Below, piece by piece: positions 18,699 through 28,281 of a DNA stretch of 64,000 nt. Where the stretch lies: assembly GCF_026000375.1 (NCBI RefSeq), contig NZ_AP026708.1, forward strand, positions 1,118,501 through 1,182,500. The letters are read 5' to 3'. The position numbers were made by a program, and so were the translations under genes. How positions within the stretch are numbered: the stretch's first letter is position 1; each line of letters opens with the position of its first letter. The notes under the pieces were generated by a model. The model saw only the letters and a program-made list of their open reading frames with translations. It was not told the DNA's origin and ran no database searches. This stretch comes from Pseudodesulfovibrio portus. GTDB lineage: Bacteria; Desulfobacterota; Desulfovibrionia; Desulfovibrionales; Desulfovibrionaceae.

Positions 18699-18998
18699 TC
18701 AACCGTGATTGTGGTCGTGCCCTTCGCCGCCATGCCCGTGGCCGTGGTCCACGTCATGGCTGTGGGCCCCGTGATCGTGCTCGTGCTCGCCGTCCACGCC
18801 GTGCTCGTGCCCGTGACTGTGGGTATGGCTGTGCACGTGGCAGTGCTCATGGGAGTGGGTGGTGCCGTCCGCGTGGGTGTGCTCATGCACGTGGGCATGC
18901 TGGTGCTCGTGCTCATGGCCATGGATGTCCTGGCCGCCGTGGGCATGCTGATGGGCCACCCGGTCCTTGTCGAGATTGCAGCCGCAGTTCTTGCACAT
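18699..18998 (-). CDS. Small histidine-rich protein with a HypB-like N-terminus
   Basis: 99 residues, of which about 33 are His, arranged as alternating HxH runs with Asp, Glu and Gly. It begins MCKNCGCN, very similar to the CxxCGC metal site that opens HypB, the nickel GTPase of [NiFe]-hydrogenase maturation. No GTPase domain follows, so this is a stand-alone version of the HypB metal-binding head, or an independent metal store. There is no signal peptide. CAGGAGAC precedes the ATG. It converges on hydF and is divergent from the ABC importer, which suggests Ni, Zn or Co buffering. Confidence 0.8.
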   Translation of the reverse strand: MCKNCGCNLDKDRVAHQHAHGGQDIHGHEHEHQHAHVHEHTHADGTTHSHEHCHVHSHTHSHGHEHGVDGEHEHDHGAHSHDVDHGHGHGGEGHDHNHG

Positions 18999-19042
18999 AT
19001 CCGTCTCCTGTCGCTTGACTGTTTGCCTTCCCTCTGCCTGTA

Positions 19043-19070
19043 ATCATAATCCGTTTTCCAAGCCGATCAA
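19043..19070 (-). promoter_or_regulatory. Putative promoter of the His-rich gene
   Basis: On the minus strand TTGATC (19070-19065) and TATGAT (19048-19043) are 16 bp apart, about 45 bp upstream of the His-rich start codon. Confidence 0.4.
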
Positions 19071-19290
19071 GCCCCGCAAGAAAATAAATCCTGTACACAC
19101 GGCGGGATACACAAGACCGATTGGTGCCATCCCTTGCCACGCAAACGAAGATCGTCTGCACGAGGGGCGATCCCGCGCCCAGCGATATACCCTTTCGCCC
19201 CACCGAACCCATGCGACACCCCCTCTCAGGCTGCCCACCCAGTCCGCCCGCCTTGTCTAGTCTGACTGTTTTTGATTTAGGTCGCTTTTA

Positions 19291-19319
19291 TTGACACGAT
19301 TTTTATATTAATGTTATTT
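19291..19319 (+). promoter_or_regulatory. Putative promoter of the ABC importer operon
   Basis: TTGACA (19291-19296) and TTATTT (19314-19319) are 17 bp apart in an AT-rich stretch, about 43 bp upstream of the substrate-binding protein start. The remainder of the 18999-19361 gap shows no gene and no clear operator. Confidence 0.45.
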
Positions 19320-19361
19320 AGCGCAATCTTTTTTAAAACCCGTATACGAAGTGAGGAGTTC

Positions 19362-20963
19362 ATGCGCGTTTTCAAAACAATCCCCGCAGGGAGGCTGGCG
19401 CTGGCCCTGGCGGTCGGCCTGATGCTGCTGTGCACCATGGCCGTGTCCCCGGTCCTGGCCAAGGACACGCTCACCCTGGCCATTCAGGGCGAGCCCGAAG
19501 ACGGATACGACCCGACCCTGGGCTGGGGCCGTTACGGCAGCCCCCTGTTCCAGTCCACCCTGCTCAGGCGGGACGAAAACCTGAACATCGTCAAGGACCT
19601 CGCCACACGGTACGCACTTTCACAAGACGGCCTCACCTGGACCGTGACCATCCGCGAGGACGCCAGGTTCTCCGACGGCACCCCGTTGACCGCCGAGGAC
19701 GTGGCCTACACCTTCAACACCGCGGCCAAGGTGGGCGGCAAGGTCGATCTGATGAAAATGGACCGGGCCGAGGCCACCGGCAAATACGAAATCGAATTCC
19801 GGCTCACGTCGCGCGACTCGACGTTCGTCAACCGGTTCATCAGCCTCGGGATCGTTCCCAAGGCCGCGCACGGGCAGGACTATGCCCGCAAGCCCGTCGG
19901 GTCCGGCCCCTACATGATGGTGGAATGGAACGAGGGCCAGCAGATGATCGCCCAAGCGAATCCCCACTATTACGGCGACAAGCCCTTTTTCAAGCGCCTC
20001 GTCTTCCTGTTCACCGACGAGGACACCTCCTTTGCCGCCGCCCGGGCGGGCAAGGTCGATGTGGTCGTGGTGCCGCAGGCCCTGGCCGTGCAGACCATTC
20101 CCGGCATGAAGCTGCACCCCGTCAGGAGCGTGGACAACCGGGGCCTGATGTTCCCCACCGTCCCGGACAAGGGTGAAAAGACGGCTGACGGCCTGCCCAT
20201 AGGCAACAACGTCACCACCGACCCGGCCATCCGCAAGGCCATCAACGTGGCCATCGACAGGAAGCTCCTGGTCGCAGGCGTGCTCGAAGGCTTCGGCCGT
20301 CCGGCTTACGGCCCCTGCGACGGGCTGCCGTGGGACAATCCCGCCAACGTCATCGCCGACGCCGACACCGAGTCCGCCCGCAAGATCCTTGCCGACGGCG
20401 GCTGGAAGGATTCCGACGGGGACGGCATCGTCGAGAAAGACGGCCTGAAGGCCGAATTCACCATCATCTACCCGGCCACCCGCTCCATCCGCCAGTACCT
20501 GGCCCTGGCCTGCGCCGACATGCTCAAGAACATCGGCATCAACGCCCTGGTGGAAGGCAAGCGCAGTTGGGATGAAATCAGGCAGCTCAAACACTCACGG
20601 GTCGTCGTCTTCGGCTGGGGCAGCCACGATCCCATCGAGGTCTACCACCTCTACAGCAGCCACCAGGCAGGGGAAGGATACAACAACGCGGGCTTCTACA
20701 CGAACCCGAAGGTGGACGAATACCTGGACGCAGCCCTCGCCGCAGACAGCTACGAAGCGTCGCTCGAATTCTGGAAAAAGGCGCAATGGGACGGGAAGAC
20801 CGGTTTCAACGCCAGGGGCGACGCTCCCTGGGCGTGGCTGGTCAATCTCGATCACACCTACTTCATCGACGAGCACCTGGATGTCGGCGTCTCGCAGGTC
20901 GAGCCCCACGGCCACGGCTGGCCCATCACGGCCAACATCCAGAAATGGACCTGGAAAGACTGA
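19362..20963 (+). CDS. ABC importer substrate-binding protein, nickel/peptide type (SBP_bac_5)
   Basis: 533 residues. The Sec signal peptide ends near VSPVLA-KD (about residue 34). The family pattern is clear: LSQDGLTWTVTIREDARFSDGTPLTAEDVAYTF in two short stretches, then PVGSGPYMMVEW. The start at 19362 follows GTGAGGAG; the open frame upstream to 19311 is not plausible. The family binds peptides, nickel chelates or metallophores, which cannot be separated by eye. A position next to a His-rich metal protein and hydrogenase genes favours metal uptake. It is the first gene of a five-gene importer. Confidence 0.88.
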   Translation: MRVFKTIPAGRLALALAVGLMLLCTMAVSPVLAKDTLTLAIQGEPEDGYDPTLGWGRYGSPLFQSTLLRRDENLNIVKDLATRYALSQDGLTWTVTIREDARFSDGTPLTAEDVAYTFNTAAKVGGKVDLMKMDRAEATGKYEIEFRLTSRDSTFVNRFISLGIVPKAAHGQDYARKPVGSGPYMMVEWNEGQQMIAQANPHYYGDKPFFKRLVFLFTDEDTSFAAARAGKVDVVVVPQALAVQTIPGMKLHPVRSVDNRGLMFPTVPDKGEKTADGLPIGNNVTTDPAIRKAINVAIDRKLLVAGVLEGFGRPAYGPCDGLPWDNPANVIADADTESARKILADGGWKDSDGDGIVEKDGLKAEFTIIYPATRSIRQYLALACADMLKNIGINALVEGKRSWDEIRQLKHSRVVVFGWGSHDPIEVYHLYSSHQAGEGYNNAGFYTNPKVDEYLDAALAADSYEASLEFWKKAQWDGKTGFNARGDAPWAWLVNLDHTYFIDEHLDVGVSQVEPHGHGWPITANIQKWTWKD

Positions 20964-21017
20964 TACCCATGCCCGGCGGCGAGGCTGACGCTCGCCGCCG
21001 GGCCGGGACAAGCAGAT

Positions 21018-22013
21018 ATGAACGTCATCTCCCCCTCCTTCTGCCTGGGCAAGGCCGGCCGACTGTTTCTCATCCTGTCGCTGGTCTCGATCCTGGCCTT
21101 TACCCTGGTTTCCCTGTCGCCCATCGACCCGGTCACTGCCTACATCGGCATCGACCGGATGCAGATCAGCGTTGAGCAGGAACAACGAATCATCGAGCGC
21201 TGGGGGTTGGAAAAGCCCGCGCCCGAACGCTTCTTCATCTGGCTCGGCAACGCGGTCCGGGGCGACCTGGGACAATCCATGATCTTCAACGAGCCCGTGA
21301 CCACGGTCATCGGCAAACGGTTCGTGACCTCACTGTGGCTCATGGCCTCGGCCTGGCTGCTGTCGGGCGGTCTCGGCTTCGTCCTCGGGGTGGTGGCGGG
21401 CACCAACCGGGGCTCCCTGACCGACAGGATCATCCGCATCTACAGCTACACCCTGGCCTCGACACCGTCCTTCTGGATGGGGCTGGTGCTGCTGGCCGTG
21501 TTTTCCGTTTCCCTGGGGCTGACCCCCATCTGCTGCGCCACCCCGCCGGGGGTCTCGCCCGACGACGCCACCCTGTGGCAGCGCCTCCACCATCTGATCC
21601 TGCCCGCAGCCACCCTGTCGCTCATCGGCGTGGCCCAGATCGCCCTGCACACGCGCGAAAAGACCATCGACGCCATGAACAGCGAATACGCCCTGTTCGC
21701 CTTTGCCCAGGGCGAATCGCGGACGGGCGTGGCCTGGCGGCACGCGGTGCGCAACGTGGCCCTGCCCGCCGTCACCCTGCAGTTCGCCTCCCTGGGCGAG
21801 CTGTTCGGCGGTTCGGTGCTGGCCGAACAGGTCTTCTCCTACCCCGGCCTGGGCAAGGCCACGGTGGAGGCGGGCATCCGAGGCGACGTGCCGCTCCTGC
21901 TCGGAATCACCCTGTTCAGCGCCGTGTTCGTCTTTGCGGGCAATCTCATCGCGGACATCCTCTACGGGGTCCTCGACCCGCGCATCCGCATCGGCACGGA
22001 GGAAGCGAAATGA
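21018..22013 (+). CDS. ABC importer permease, DppB/NikB type
   Basis: 331 residues with about six membrane helices. The N-terminal segment LVSLSPIDPVTAYIG and the conserved LGAPxxxAEQVFSYPGLGKATVEA-like region (here GGSVLAEQVFSYPGLG) are those of the first permease in peptide/nickel importers. It follows the binding protein by 54 bp and overlaps the next permease by 4 bp. Confidence 0.9.
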   Translation: MNVISPSFCLGKAGRLFLILSLVSILAFTLVSLSPIDPVTAYIGIDRMQISVEQEQRIIERWGLEKPAPERFFIWLGNAVRGDLGQSMIFNEPVTTVIGKRFVTSLWLMASAWLLSGGLGFVLGVVAGTNRGSLTDRIIRIYSYTLASTPSFWMGLVLLAVFSVSLGLTPICCATPPGVSPDDATLWQRLHHLILPAATLSLIGVAQIALHTREKTIDAMNSEYALFAFAQGESRTGVAWRHAVRNVALPAVTLQFASLGELFGGSVLAEQVFSYPGLGKATVEAGIRGDVPLLLGITLFSAVFVFAGNLIADILYGVLDPRIRIGTEEAK

Positions 22014-22894
22014 CAACGGACACCTGCCGCCCCTCCCTGCCGGACCGGCTGCATCTCCTGGCCCACCGGCTGCGCCTCGGGGACGGCCGGGGCCGGGCCG
22101 TATGGGTCCTCTGCCTCTGCATGGCCTATTTCGCCACCCTGACCGCGACCGCCAACCTGATGGGAGACGCCGGACTGGCCACGGATTTCCTGCACAGAAA
22201 GCTGCCGCCGTGCCTGGAGTTCCCCTTCGGCACGGACTGGCTGGGCCGCGACATGTTCGTGCGCACGGTCAAGGGGCTCACCCGCAGCCTGGGCATCGGA
22301 CTCCTGGCGGCCACGGTCAGTTCCGTGGTCTCGGTCGTGCTCGGCACCCTGTCCGCAACCATGGGCAGAAAGACCGACGCTGTGGTGACCACGCTCATCG
22401 ACCTGATCATGGCCACCCCGCACCTGGTGCTGCTCATCCTGGTGTCCTTTGCCTGCGGCGGCGGGGCCACGGGCGTGATCATCGCCGTGGCCATATCCCA
22501 CTGGACGCGGCTGGCGCGCATCATCCGGGCGGAAATCCTGCAACTCAAACAGGCCGAGTTCGTCATGGTCTCCCGCAGGCTGGGCCGGTCGCCCTGGTGG
22601 ATCGCGCGAAAGCACATGCTGCCGCACATCGTTCCCCAGTTCACCATCGGCCTGATACTGCTCTTCCCGCACGCCATCCTCCACGCCGCCGGACTGACCT
22701 TCCTCGGGTTCGGGCTCTCCCCGCACAACCCGTCCATCGGCATCCTGTTGTCCGAAGCCATGCGCCACATCTCCACCGGCTACTGGTGGCTGGCCATCCT
22801 GCCCGGCCTGTCCCTGCTGGTGACGGTCAAGCTCTTCGACATCCTGGGCAACAGCCTCCGCGTCATAACAGACCCGAAAACCAGCCAGGAGTAG
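22010..22894 (+). CDS. ABC importer permease, DppC/NikC type
   Basis: 294 residues, with about six membrane helices after a 35-residue cytoplasmic lead. The hallmark GTDWLGRDMFVRTVKG is near residue 75, and the cytoplasmic coupling loop contains EFVMVSRRLGRSPWWIARKH. The ATGA overlap with the upstream permease couples translation. Confidence 0.9.
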   Translation: MTTDTCRPSLPDRLHLLAHRLRLGDGRGRAVWVLCLCMAYFATLTATANLMGDAGLATDFLHRKLPPCLEFPFGTDWLGRDMFVRTVKGLTRSLGIGLLAATVSSVVSVVLGTLSATMGRKTDAVVTTLIDLIMATPHLVLLILVSFACGGGATGVIIAVAISHWTRLARIIRAEILQLKQAEFVMVSRRLGRSPWWIARKHMLPHIVPQFTIGLILLFPHAILHAAGLTFLGFGLSPHNPSIGILLSEAMRHISTGYWWLAILPGLSLLVTVKLFDILGNSLRVITDPKTSQE

Positions 22895-22896
22895 TC

Positions 22897-23820
22897 ATGC
22901 TGACGGTCAACAACCTGTCCATCGAATTCAAACGGTACGGAAGCGGCTGGCGCCGCGCCCCCCTCCACCCGGTCAGGGACCTGTCCCTTCAGATCGGCCA
23001 CGGGGAAATCGTGGCCGTGGTGGGGTCCAGCGGTTCCGGCAAAAGCCTCCTGGCCCACGCGGTCCTCGGGCTGCTGCCGAAAAACGCCCGCATCACCGGC
23101 GACATCCTGTTCAAGGGCGAGGCCGTGACGCCCCGCTCCATCCCCCGGCTGCGGGGCAGACAGATCGCCCTCATCCCCCAGTCCGTGGCCTACCTGAACC
23201 CGCTTTCCCGCGTGGGCAGGCAGGTCTACCGGGCATCCCGGCTGAGCGGCCAGTGCTGCCGGTCGGCGGCCAGGAACACGGACACGGCCTTTGCCCGTTA
23301 CCGGCTGGAAAACGAGGTCAAGGCCATGTTCCCCTTCCAGGTCTCCGGAGGCATGGCCCGGCGGGTGCTGACCGCCACGGCCACGGCGGGCGACGCCGCC
23401 CTGCTCATCGCCGATGAGCCCACCACCGGGCTGGACCCCGCCGTTGCCCGGCAGTCCCTGCACCACCTCCGGGAGCTGGCCGACTCCGGCAAGTCCATCA
23501 TGCTCATCACCCACGACCTGGACGCCGCCGTGACCATTGCGGACAGGGTGGCGGTCATCTACGCGGGCACCACGGTGGAGATGGCGTCCGCCCGGGACTT
23601 CCGGGAGCGGGAAAAACTCCGGCACCCGTACACGCAGGCGTTGTGGAATGCGCTGCCGCAACAGAATTTCGGATTCGTGCCCGGCAACCAACCCATGGAG
23701 GACCGGGCCGTGGCGGGATGCATCTATGGCGACCGGTGCCCGAAAAAGACTGCGGAGTGCCTGGGACCCCAGCCCCTGCGCCCCGTGGGGGACGGCCAGG
23801 TGAGGTGCTGCCATGCTTAA
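22897..23820 (+). CDS. ABC importer ATPase, DppD/NikD type
   Basis: 307 residues. Walker A is GSSGSGKS, the Q-loop is IPQSVAYLNP, the signature is VSGGMARR (unusual; normally LSGGxxQR) and Walker B is LLIADEPTTGLD. The C-terminal CIYGDRCPKKTAECL is the cysteine-containing oligopeptide/dipeptide extension. The start follows CCAGGAG 2 bp after the permease stop. Confidence 0.9.
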   Translation: MLTVNNLSIEFKRYGSGWRRAPLHPVRDLSLQIGHGEIVAVVGSSGSGKSLLAHAVLGLLPKNARITGDILFKGEAVTPRSIPRLRGRQIALIPQSVAYLNPLSRVGRQVYRASRLSGQCCRSAARNTDTAFARYRLENEVKAMFPFQVSGGMARRVLTATATAGDAALLIADEPTTGLDPAVARQSLHHLRELADSGKSIMLITHDLDAAVTIADRVAVIYAGTTVEMASARDFREREKLRHPYTQALWNALPQQNFGFVPGNQPMEDRAVAGCIYGDRCPKKTAECLGPQPLRPVGDGQVRCCHA

Positions 23821-24457
23821 GGGAAACAACCTGTCCTTCCGGTATGATTCCACACCCTGGATTCTCAAGGACCTGAATTTCCACGTCCGTCCCGGCGAGG
23901 TGGTCGGACTGCCCGGCCCCAGCGGTCGGGGAAAATCCACCCTGGCCAAGATCCTTGCCGGACATCTGGTCCCGCAACAGGGCTTGGTGAGCTGCGACGG
24001 CCAACCGCTTCCGACCCGCGTTTTCTCCCCGGTGCAACTCATACTGCAGCACCCGGAGCTGACCATGAACCCCCGCTGGAAAATCGGCGACAGCCTCGCC
24101 GAGGGGCATAATCCCGGCCCCCGCACGCTCGAGCGGCTGAACATCGAGCCCGCCTGGCTGTCCCGCTACCCCCACGAACTGTCGGGCGGCGAGCTGCAAC
24201 GGCTCGCCCTGGCCCGGGTCATGACCCCGAAGACCCGGTACCTGATCGCCGACGAGATGACGGCCATGCTCGACCCCAACACCCAGGCCCTGGTCTGGGA
24301 CGCGGTGCTCAAGTGGGCCGGGAAACACGAGGTGGGCGTGCTGGCCATCAGCCATGACCGCCACCTGCTGGCGCGCGTGGCCCACCGCATCGACGAGACC
24401 TTTGCCCCCCGGGACGCGGTGTCCCATGAAGAAGAATCCTGCCGGGCCGCAGCCTGA
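23813..24457 (+). CDS. ABC importer ATPase, NikE/DppF type (short)
   Basis: 214 residues. Walker A is GPSGRGKST, the signature is LSGGELQRLALAR, and Walker B is LIADEMTAMLD (Pro of the usual DEPT replaced by Met). It is shorter than DppF and lacks the oligopeptide C-terminal extension, resembling NikE. It overlaps the preceding ATPase by 8 bp and ends the operon before a strong terminator. Confidence 0.88.
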   Translation: MLKGNNLSFRYDSTPWILKDLNFHVRPGEVVGLPGPSGRGKSTLAKILAGHLVPQQGLVSCDGQPLPTRVFSPVQLILQHPELTMNPRWKIGDSLAEGHNPGPRTLERLNIEPAWLSRYPHELSGGELQRLALARVMTPKTRYLIADEMTAMLDPNTQALVWDAVLKWAGKHEVGVLAISHDRHLLARVAHRIDETFAPRDAVSHEEESCRAAA

Positions 24458-24479
24458 TCGGTCGGGCAGCCTCGAAAAA

Positions 24480-24508
24480 GGCCTGGAAGGAAAACCTTCC
24501 AGGCCTTT
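24480..24508 (+). terminator. Bidirectional intrinsic terminator
   Basis: GGCCTGGAAGG (24480-24490) and CCTTCCAGGCC (24495-24505) form a perfect 11-bp stem with an AAAA loop, followed by TTTC and preceded by AAAAA. It separates the ABC operon from the convergent chemoreceptor gene. Confidence 0.85.
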
Positions 24509-24555
24509 CAAGGCATGAGTGAAATCAAAGGGACAATCCCTTCAGAACGGTTTAC

Positions 24556-26508
24556 CTAAAACCGTTCAAAGTCCTCGTCGTCCATCTCCAGGTTCATCCC
24601 GCCTGAGGGAACATCCTCGGGCGCGGACGCAGAAGCTCCTGTCGATCGCGCGGGCAAGGCGGGCGCAGGCTTGCGCTTGACCGTCCTGACGGGCCTTCGG
24701 GCCATGGTGCGGGACGCCCTGCCCTGCCCGGCCGCCGTCTTGAAGAAGGACATGGTTTCCTGCAGTTGCGCCGACTGGGCCGAGAGCTCTTCCGCACTGG
24801 AAGCGACCTCTTCGGACATGGCCGCGTTGGACTGGATGACCTTGTCCAACTCCTGCATGGCCTTGTTTATCTGTCCGGCGCCGGAATGCTGTTCGGTCGT
24901 GGCCACGGATATTTCCTGCACCAGCTCCGCCGTCTGCGTGATGTCCGGCACGAGCTTGTCCAGCATCTGGCCTGCCTCTTCAGCCACCTCGACGCTCTTG
25001 GAGGATATCTCGCTGATTTCCGAGGCGGCCACACCGCTTCGTTCGGCCAGCTTTCTCACCTCGGCGGCGACAACGGCGAATCCCTTGCCGTGTTCCCCGG
25101 CCCGGGCGGCCTCGATGGCCGCGTTCAGGGCCAGCAGGTTGGTCTGACGGGCGATCTCCTCGATGATGACGATCTTCTCCGCAATGTTCTTCATTGCGGT
25201 GACGGCCTCGGACACGGCCTTGCCGCCCCGGCGGGCGTCTTCTGCGGCTCGTGCGGCCAGCTCTTCGGTCTTGTTGCTGTTCTCCGCGTTCTGGGTGATG
25301 TTCGAGACCATCTCCTCAACCGAGGCGGACACCTCTTCGATGGAGGCGGCCTGCTCGGTGGACCCCTGCGACAGGGTCTGCGAGGCATCGGTCAGCTCCG
25401 CCCCGCCCACGGAAACGGCCCGGCTGGCTTCCTTCACGTCCGTGACGATGGCCAGCAGCCGCTCCACCATGGAAATGAACGCCTCGCGAAGCATGGCCAG
25501 CTCGGCCTTGAACGATCCCTCGATGTTCGGATCGAGTACGCCCTCGGCCAGGGTGGCGAACTTCTGCTGGATGCGCTGCAGCGGGACCGTAACCAATCGC
25601 TTCACGAAGAAGAAGATGATGACCACCGTCAGCAAAAGGCCGCACACGCCGAGTAGCAGCAGGAATTTCTGCAGCGTATAGGCGGCGCTCATCAGGTCGT
25701 CCTGCTCCGCGCTCAGCGCCACGACCCAGCCGGTCTTCTTCACATCGGAAAAGGCCATGTACTTGGTCGCGCCCTTCCACTCGTAATTGATGAATCCGTT
25801 CTTGCGAGTGACGGCTTCCTGGATGAAATGATAATTCGACAGGTCCTTGAAGATGGTATCCTTGTCCGGGTGGGCCAGGATCTTGCCCTCGGGATCGACG
25901 ATGAAGCAATAGCCCTTTTCGCCGACCTTTATGGGGTCAATAAACCTTTCGGTGAACGCGGTGGCCAGCACCGACATGCCCACATATCCGATCGTTTTCC
26001 CGCCATCTTTCACTGGGACGGCAATTGCCAGCCTAGGCTTGTTCGAGACAGGCGAAAGCGTGATGTCGGAAATGTAATACGGCTTCTTGTCGACGATAAT
26101 ATCTTTATAATATCCTCGGGACTTGTAGTTTTTCCCTCTTCCGCCTTGATTGGTGGTGATGACGGACGTCCCTTCGGCGTCGTGAGCAAAAAAAGACTCC
26201 AACGACGCATCCCTGGCCTTGGCAGCAAGCGCGATATCGGTTGCCACGGTATAATCGCCATGGTTCAAAGCCTCTATCACGCTGGGTTCCGAAGCCAACA
26301 GACTGAGCAAGCTCAAACGCTCATCCAGCCAACTGTCAAGAGTGGCGGAAACGGAATTCGCATTCTGGCTGAGTACATTTTCAGATAAGTCAAGGGTAAG
26401 ATTTTTGGTTCCGACATTGACGGCCAGGAGTGTTCCGGTGACGAGAAAGAGGACGACAACACTCACGAGAAGAACGAGGCGTTGTCCGAGTCCAAGGTGT
26501 ATCTTCAT
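24556..26508 (-). CDS. Methyl-accepting chemotaxis protein with dCache sensor domain
   Basis: 650 residues. The first membrane helix (about 8-30) precedes a periplasmic double-Cache domain (about 36-280), with [15 protein letters not shown] and [21 protein letters not shown] typical of dCache_1. A second helix (about 285-307), HAMP and a methyl-accepting signalling domain follow. The highly conserved hairpin tip [21 protein letters not shown] is intact. CTGGAGG precedes the ATG. No CheB/CheR-binding pentapeptide is seen at the C-terminus, which ends EDFERF. The ligand is unknown. Confidence 0.93.
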   Translation of the reverse strand: MKIHLGLGQRLVLLVSVVVLFLVTGTLLAVNVGTKNLTLDLSENVLSQNANSVSATLDSWLDERLSLLSLLASEPSVIEALNHGDYTVATDIALAAKARDASLESFFAHDAEGTSVITTNQGGRGKNYKSRGYYKDIIVDKKPYYISDITLSPVSNKPRLAIAVPVKDGGKTIGYVGMSVLATAFTERFIDPIKVGEKGYCFIVDPEGKILAHPDKDTIFKDLSNYHFIQEAVTRKNGFINYEWKGATKYMAFSDVKKTGWVVALSAEQDDLMSAAYTLQKFLLLLGVCGLLLTVVIIFFFVKRLVTVPLQRIQQKFATLAEGVLDPNIEGSFKAELAMLREAFISMVERLLAIVTDVKEASRAVSVGGAELTDASQTLSQGSTEQAASIEEVSASVEEMVSNITQNAENSNKTEELAARAAEDARRGGKAVSEAVTAMKNIAEKIVIIEEIARQTNLLALNAAIEAARAGEHGKGFAVVAAEVRKLAERSGVAASEISEISSKSVEVAEEAGQMLDKLVPDITQTAELVQEISVATTEQHSGAGQINKAMQELDKVIQSNAAMSEEVASSAEELSAQSAQLQETMSFFKTAAGQGRASRTMARRPVRTVKRKPAPALPARSTGASASAPEDVPSGGMNLEMDDEDFERF

Positions 26509-26657
26509 GGTTACCTCCAGGTATTATTTCGCACGCTAGCTCATTTGTTGGGAGGATCAATTATAATAATTGGCAATAATGCGGGTTAATTCATTGTCCT
26601 GATAGCCCATTTTTCCGGCTGCATCCGCCGGTGGCGAATACATATTCCAGGTATGCA

Positions 26658-26686
26658 AAACCCGTTTCCGGCCAAGCCGGGTTTTT
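26658..26686 (+). terminator. Terminator-like hairpin upstream of tpx
   Basis: AAACCCG (26658-26664) and CGGGTTT (26678-26684) are followed by further T residues and TCTTT. It lies about 70 bp before tpx in the gap between divergent genes. No upstream plus-strand gene needs it, so it may regulate the tpx transcript or end a small RNA. Confidence 0.35.
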
Positions 26687-26755
26687 CTTTACTCCTTTCC
26701 TTTGCCATGTGGTATGGTGTGAAAAAGACCCATCAGCTTTGATAAGGAGATACTC

Positions 26756-27274
26756 ATGAGTGAAAGAACCGGAATAATCACGTTCCAGGGGAATCCCCTG
26801 ACCCTGGTCGGCCCCGAGATCAAAGTCGGCGACACGGCTCCCGACTTCACGATTGCCGCCAACGACCTGTCCCCGGCCACCCTGGCCGACTTTGCGGGCA
26901 AGGTGCTGATCATCGCCGCGGTCCCGTCCCTGGACACGCCCGTGTGCGACATGGAAACCCGCCGCTTCAACACCGAGGCTGCGGCCCTGGGCGACGAGGT
27001 GAAAATCCTGACCGTGAGCATGGACCTGCCCTTTGCCCAGGCACGCTGGTGCGGGGCCGCCGGAATCGAGGCCGTGCAGACGCTGTCCGACCATGCCGGG
27101 GCGTCCTTCGGCGAGAACTGGGGCACCCTGATCAAGGAACTCCGCCTCCTGACCCGCGCGGTCTTCGTGGTGGGCAGGGACGGCAAGGTCGAGTACGTCG
27201 AATACCTGAAAGAGATAACCGAGGAGCCCGATTACGAGGCAGCCCTGGCTGCCGCCAAGAAGGCCGTGGCCTGA
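26756..27274 (+). CDS. tpx: Thiol peroxidase, atypical 2-Cys peroxiredoxin
   Basis: 172 residues. Tpx reduces H2O2 and alkyl hydroperoxides using thioredoxin. The peroxidatic Cys64 (PSLDTPVCDMETRRF) and the resolving Cys99 (QARWCGAAG) are both present with family spacing. A strong ATAAGGAG precedes the start. It is monocistronic with its own terminator, an oxygen-defence gene typical of sulfate reducers. Confidence 0.95.
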   Translation: MSERTGIITFQGNPLTLVGPEIKVGDTAPDFTIAANDLSPATLADFAGKVLIIAAVPSLDTPVCDMETRRFNTEAAALGDEVKILTVSMDLPFAQARWCGAAGIEAVQTLSDHAGASFGENWGTLIKELRLLTRAVFVVGRDGKVEYVEYLKEITEEPDYEAALAAAKKAVA

Positions 27275-27298
27275 TACAGGCAACGGATACCGACAACC

Positions 27299-27326
27299 GG
27301 CCCGGAAGGAACCTTCCGGGCCGTTC
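27299..27326 (+). terminator. Intrinsic terminator of tpx
   Basis: GGCCCGGAAGG (27299-27309) and CCTTCCGGGCC (27312-27322) form a perfect 11-bp stem followed by GTTCTC. The T-tract is weak, but the position fits. Confidence 0.65.
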
Positions 27327-27495
27327 TCATGCCCGGTCATTTCGCCGTCTCGCCGGGGCATGGTCCGCGCAAATTGGGAATTGTGCTCTGGACGACTCGG
27401 GGGTACTACTACAAGCTGTCGATCGGACTCGAAACGACAGGGGAAGGATCAGGCCACGGGCATTTCCGCCATAACGGATTACCACCACACACAAT

Positions 27496-28281
27496 ATGCC
27501 GAATTTTTTCAACAGCCTGAAACAGGCCTGGCCCAGCAGACGCACCCCCTCGGAAGACACCCGGGAAGAGCGAACCGTGACGGAGACACAACCCGACGCT
27601 GCGCAACGGCGCCCTACCAAACTCAGTGCATTGCAGATGATCGTGGAACTCGGGATACCGGTCGGCACGGTCATAGATGTCGGCGTCCTGAGCCAGACCT
27701 CTGAATTGATCCGATGCTTTCCGGACAAGAAGCACGCCCTGTTCGAGCCCGTCCCCGACCACGAGCAGGCCATCAGGCAGGCCTACAAGGACCTGGATTA
27801 CGACCTGCACCAATGCGCGGTCTCCGACCAGGACGGGACAAGTTTCCTGAGACTGATCCGAACCGACCGGCAGGCCGTCAGCCACTCCCAGCTTGCCGAC
27901 ACCGAAGGAGAAGACTGCATATCCGTCGAGCAGCACAAGCTGGACACGATCATTCCCGCCCACTCCTACGCGGCCCCGTTCCTCTTGAAGATCGACGTGG
28001 ACGGCAAGGACATCGAAGTGCTGAAAGGCTGCCGGGAGGTTCTCCCCCAATGCTCCTGCGTTGTCGTCGAAGCCACTGTACCACGGATCGGGCCCACCCT
28101 TTCTCTGCTTTCCCGGCAGGGGTTCTTCCTGTGGGACATCGTCGATCTCTGCTACTCCCACGGCACCCTGTGGCAGGTCGACCTTGTTTTCCTGCCGAAG
28201 AAATACCAGGCCGAGTACAGCATGAAATCGCCGAAGGAACCGGCGACGAGCCACCACTCTCCGTGGCAGCCGATATTCTGA
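27496..28281 (+). CDS. FkbM-family methyltransferase
   Basis: 261 residues. After a charged 40-residue lead, the SAM-binding segment GTVIDVGVLSQTSELI is followed by FEPVPDHEQA and by LLKIDVDGKDIEVLKG, the pattern of the FkbM family of O-methyltransferases that modify sugars or polyketides. The usual glycine-rich loop is weak (DVGVLSQ), so activity is not certain. No neighbouring glycan genes are present. The start follows weak context. Confidence 0.75.
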   Translation: MPNFFNSLKQAWPSRRTPSEDTREERTVTETQPDAAQRRPTKLSALQMIVELGIPVGTVIDVGVLSQTSELIRCFPDKKHALFEPVPDHEQAIRQAYKDLDYDLHQCAVSDQDGTSFLRLIRTDRQAVSHSQLADTEGEDCISVEQHKLDTIIPAHSYAAPFLLKIDVDGKDIEVLKGCREVLPQCSCVVVEATVPRIGPTLSLLSRQGFFLWDIVDLCYSHGTLWQVDLVFLPKKYQAEYSMKSPKEPATSHHSPWQPIF

